The translations under genes and the position numbers were made by a program. DNA of 64,000 nucleotides from SHLQ01 sp964451305 (GTDB taxonomy: Bacteria; Actinomycetota; Acidimicrobiia; Acidimicrobiales; SHLQ01): NCBI GenBank assembly GCA_964451305.1, contig CAYVHV010000012.1, positions 24,039 to 88,038 of the forward strand. Reading direction: 5' to 3'. Below, one piece after another: positions 61,297 to 64,000 of the stretch; the first letter of the stretch is position 1; the number at the start of each line of letters is the position of its first letter. A model generated the notes under the pieces. The model was not told where the DNA came from, searched no databases, and saw nothing but the letters and a program-made list of their open reading frames with translations.

Positions 61297-62514
61297 ATGA
61301 AGACCAAGGCGACGGTGGATCTTCTCGATCCGAGCGAGAGAGCCGCGTGTGATGCGGAAGCCCTCGACGCGCTCCTCATCAACGAGCATCCCACCAAGAT
61401 GGCCGTCGCCGAATGGGCTCGAGTTGCACTCGACGACCCCACGCTCACACAACGCGATCTCGACTGCACCTTCTGGTCCGATGGTTGGGACCGAATCGGC
61501 CGCCGCGGACTCCTCGGAGCCTTGACCTCATCTGAATACGGTGGTCAAGGCAAGTCGCTTATCACCACCCTTCTCCAACTCGAGGGCCTTGGACTTGGAT
61601 GCCGCGATGACGGACTCGTCCTCGCTGCAACCTCTCAGGTTTTGACCTTCGCACTCGCCCTCGAGCGATTCGGTAGTGACGCACAGAAGAACGAATGGCT
61701 ACCACGAACTGCGTCAGGCCAAGCGATCGGTGCATTCTCCATGTCCGAGACCGAGTCCGGCTCGGATGCGTTCTCGCTCGCCACAACAGCAGACCCCACA
61801 TCCGATGGCTACGTTTTGAACGGAGAAAAAGCCTGGGTCACGCTCGCTCCGGTCGCAGACGTCTTCATGATCTTTGCCTCGACCAACATCGATGCCGGGC
61901 GTTGGGGTGTGAGCGCCTTCCTCATCCCCGCAGGCACTCCCGGACTCACCGTTGGCGAGAACCGCCCGAAGATGGGACTTCGAACCACACCGTTCGCGAA
62001 CATCACCCTCGACAACTGCGTGGTCCCCAAGACCGCGCTGATCGGAGCCGAGGGCTCCGGAGCGAGCATCTTCAGCGCCTCGATGGAAGCCGAGCGGGGG
62101 TTTCTCCTCGTCGGAACGGTCGGGGCACTCGAGCGCGTTCTCATCGACGCCGTCACGTACGGCCGAGAGCGGGAACAATTCGGACAGCCGATCGGTGCAT
62201 TCCAAGGCGTCTCGCATGCGATTGCCGAAATCAAACTCGGCCACGAGTCGGCGCGCCTCCTGATGTACAAAGCCGCTGCGCTCCAACAGCAAAAGAACCC
62301 GTCGATGATGGCCGCTGCTCTGAGCAAACTCGCAGGCAGCGAAGCAGCTCTCTCAGGCGCGCTGACATCGCTCGAAGTTCATGGCGCTCGCGGCTATGTC
62401 AGCGAGTACGGGGTCGAACGAGACCTACGAAATCTCAGCGGTGGCGTCATCTACGGTGGCGCCACCGGAATCCAAAAAAATATCATTGCCCGTCTCTTGG
62501 GCCTACCGGCCTGA
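61297..62514 (+). CDS. Acyl-CoA (carrier-protein) dehydrogenase of the NRPS locus
   Basis: A 405-residue ACAD-fold flavoprotein: GLLGALTSSEYGGQGKSLITTLLQLEGLG, GAFSMSETESGSDAFSLATTA, YVLNGEKAWVTLAPVADVF, RTTPFANITLDNCVVP, GREREQFGQPIGAFQGV and HGARGYVSEYGVERDLRNLSGGVIYGGATGIQKNIIARLLG. The usual catalytic Glu of YEGTSEIQ is Gly here (YGGATGIQ), as can occur when the base sits elsewhere (isovaleryl-CoA and prolyl-PCP dehydrogenases). Divergent from the A/ACP genes with 170 bases between them, it may oxidise the carrier-bound starter unit. ATG at 61297 is used. Confidence 0.85.
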   Translation: MKTKATVDLLDPSERAACDAEALDALLINEHPTKMAVAEWARVALDDPTLTQRDLDCTFWSDGWDRIGRRGLLGALTSSEYGGQGKSLITTLLQLEGLGLGCRDDGLVLAATSQVLTFALALERFGSDAQKNEWLPRTASGQAIGAFSMSETESGSDAFSLATTADPTSDGYVLNGEKAWVTLAPVADVFMIFASTNIDAGRWGVSAFLIPAGTPGLTVGENRPKMGLRTTPFANITLDNCVVPKTALIGAEGSGASIFSASMEAERGFLLVGTVGALERVLIDAVTYGREREQFGQPIGAFQGVSHAIAEIKLGHESARLLMYKAAALQQQKNPSMMAAALSKLAGSEAALSGALTSLEVHGARGYVSEYGVERDLRNLSGGVIYGGATGIQKNIIARLLGLPA

Positions 62515-62580
62515 ATCCAAAGAGGTCACACGCGTCGTATGCAACGTAGAAACAACACTCGAATCAAGGAACAAAAGCAC

Positions 62581-63951
62581 ATGTTCAAACGTCGTTCTCC
62601 CCGCATAGTCATGGCCCTAGTCGGCTTATTGCTTATTCCGATCTTCAGCGCCATCTTCACAACAAGCGCGTCCGGCCACGACGGAATTTCATCGGTTATC
62701 TACCTCGACGTATTCCCCGATGGCACAGCCACCGGGCAGATCGAGCACCCCGTCGACCTCCTCAACGACGAGTTCGGCACCGGCCTCGATCGCCAACTCG
62801 CGACAGAAAACGACATCGCAGCAATCGAGTCCCTCATTCGTGACTACAACGAGGACAACCTCAGCATCGTCTCCGAAAACGGCACACCGTGGGAGCTCAC
62901 CTTCACGGGTGAAGTTGAGCCGATCGAAACCGAAACGCAGATCTACGCTGCATTCAAATTCGACGTGGAGAACGTCTTCGAGGCAGCGCCTCGCATCTTC
63001 GAAGTGACCTTCGAGGGCATCTTCGACGATGGCACGCACTTCGCTTCGGTCGTCATGCGAACAGACCCGGTCACCGGAGTGTTCTTGAACGAAGGTGATG
63101 CGGTTCCAGGGTTCATCAACGCAGACAACCCGGCACTCGGCGTCAACCTCGACGACCCGGACATCTTCAAGGCATTCAGCGGAACTGTGACACTCGGGAT
63201 GGAACACATCTTCATCGGCACCGACCACATCCTCTTTGTGCTCGTGCTACTTATCCCGGCCGTGATGATGTTCTCACTCGCCGATGGCTGGTCACCCGTC
63301 CCAACGTTCCGTTCAGGACTGTGGCGAGTAATGAAGATCGCTACAGCGTTCACCCTCGCTCACTCGATCACCTTGACACTCGGCGGACTCGACATCATCT
63401 CGCTGCCGTCGAAATTGGTGGAAACAACGATCGCGATATCGATCATCGCAACGGCCTTTCATAACCTGAAACCAATCTTCGCCAACAAGGAATCGCTAAT
63501 CGCGTTCATCTTCGGCATCTTCCACGGCTTTGGGTTTGCCGGCCTATTGTCCGAGCTGGGAGTCGGAAACGGCCAGCGCGTGCTCTCGCTGCTCGGCTTC
63601 AACCTCGGCGTCGAAATTGGTCAAGCCTTCATCATCTTGCTGTTGTTCCCAGCGTTGTTCTTGCTGCGTCGAACCAGCGTGTATGTTCCAGCGTTGCGCG
63701 TTGGCTCTCTCGTCCTCGCAGCGGTCGCGACCGTGTGGGCGCTCGAGCGCATCTTCGAAACCGAACTCGGCATCGACAACATCCTCGAGCGGTTCACACG
63801 AGCTCCCCGCGTGTTCTTCCTCATCGCTGCGGTAACCGTGGTTGCGGCCGGTATCCGACAAGTCGAAGCAATGCGCGGCAACCTGGCACCGATCCCCGGC
63901 GAGACGACGACTTCAACAGATGAAGTTGATCGGGAAGCCATCAACGCGTAA
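62581..63951 (+). CDS. HupE/UreJ-like membrane protein with exported N-terminal domain
   Basis: A 456-residue protein. A signal peptide (IVMALVGLLLIPIFSAIFTTSASG, ending before H-D-G) is followed by an exported beta-rich domain of about 170 residues. The HupE/UreJ_2 membrane region then shows GTVTLGMEHIFIGTDHILFVLVLL, TAFTLAHSITLTLGGLDI, ISIIATAFHNLKPIF, IFGIFHGFGFAGLLSELG and GFNLGVEIGQAFIIL. The His/Asp-rich helices (H-x-F-x-G-x-D-H, A-H-S-x-T, H-G-F-G-F-A) suggest transition-metal (Ni/Co) or heme-related transport. ATG at 62581 is preferred over 62539 because AAGGA precedes it. It lies 66 bases after the dehydrogenase. Confidence 0.82.
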   Translation: MFKRRSPRIVMALVGLLLIPIFSAIFTTSASGHDGISSVIYLDVFPDGTATGQIEHPVDLLNDEFGTGLDRQLATENDIAAIESLIRDYNEDNLSIVSENGTPWELTFTGEVEPIETETQIYAAFKFDVENVFEAAPRIFEVTFEGIFDDGTHFASVVMRTDPVTGVFLNEGDAVPGFINADNPALGVNLDDPDIFKAFSGTVTLGMEHIFIGTDHILFVLVLLIPAVMMFSLADGWSPVPTFRSGLWRVMKIATAFTLAHSITLTLGGLDIISLPSKLVETTIAISIIATAFHNLKPIFANKESLIAFIFGIFHGFGFAGLLSELGVGNGQRVLSLLGFNLGVEIGQAFIILLLFPALFLLRRTSVYVPALRVGSLVLAAVATVWALERIFETELGIDNILERFTRAPRVFFLIAAVTVVAAGIRQVEAMRGNLAPIPGETTTSTDEVDREAINA

Positions 63952-64000
63952 GCCAGCTCGGTCACGTCACCATCGGCCGAGGCACTAGCGGACCGAACTA

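Noticed and set aside
1..64000. tRNA, rRNA, CRISPR, IS element or prophage
   Set aside because: Intergenic spaces were read for T-loop-like GTTCGAATC patterns, repeat-spacer arrays and transposase-like frames; none was convincing.

Overview
The window reads as a chromosomal segment of a moderately high-GC actinobacterium. An Acidimicrobiia-like (Ilumatobacter-type) marine or aquatic lineage is my inference. It rests on the combination of a polyphosphate glucokinase, an F420-type LLM oxidoreductase, a mycobacterial-style geranylgeranyl/menaquinone reductase, a PAC2 protein, actinobacterial adenosine deaminase motifs, frequent GTG/TTG starts and densely packed short-overlap operons. No rRNA, tRNA, CRISPR array, integrase or insertion sequence was seen. 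One 100-N scaffold gap lies at 48708-48807.

Layout. 1-9.3 kb: the start of a DUF72 protein (runs off the left edge), an FAD reductase, a phosphonatase-like HAD hydrolase, adenosine deaminase, a pair of palindromic repeats, a DUF6356 protein divergent from an Lrp regulator, ppgK, a flotillin/NfeD membrane pair, upp with a coupled unknown gene, and a frameshifted alpha/beta hydrolase. 9.3-17.6 kb: a dienoyl-CoA isomerase-like protein, a PfkB kinase, an M1 aminopeptidase with a coupled metallophosphoesterase, a DUF480-PEP mutase fusion, and a DsbA/FrnE-like gene whose first active-site Cys codon is an in-frame TGA followed by a SECIS-like hairpin. 17.6-21.6 kb: a tightly packed surface-glycan type operon (two glycosyltransferases, a coiled-coil protein, an unknown protein, a sulfotransferase). 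21.6-34 kb: NYN nuclease, PilZ-like protein, endonuclease III, a TauD-like protein with an altered iron site, a GT2 enzyme, a Sec-exported RTX-repeat protein, an M15 peptidase, TauE/SafE, DM13, an MFS/GPH transporter and an acyl-CoA dehydrogenase.

34-51 kb: two stand-alone cyclic-nucleotide-binding-like proteins, an unusually long valS with a coupled signal-less solute-binding-like protein, an SDR, a DPP4-like peptidase, a FabH-like ketosynthase, RDD, PAC2, an AcuI-like reductase, an M50 protease, a lipoprotein, a CapA-like lipoprotein split by the scaffold gap, a HAD hydrolase and an LLM oxidoreductase.

51.3-62.5 kb is a compact nonribosomal peptide locus. A stand-alone adenylation enzyme, a carrier protein and a 2,674-residue NRPS (C-A-PCP-C-A-PCP-TE) form one minus-strand operon, with a divergent acyl-CoA dehydrogenase. 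The first A domain is interrupted by a complete PP-loop ATP-pyrophosphatase/amidotransferase-like domain with a Cys4-type N-terminal ribbon, and its binding-pocket code reads as asparagine. The window ends with a HupE/UreJ-like membrane protein.

The two observations I consider most worth pursuing are the PP-loop-interrupted NRPS adenylation domain and the candidate UPWC selenoprotein.
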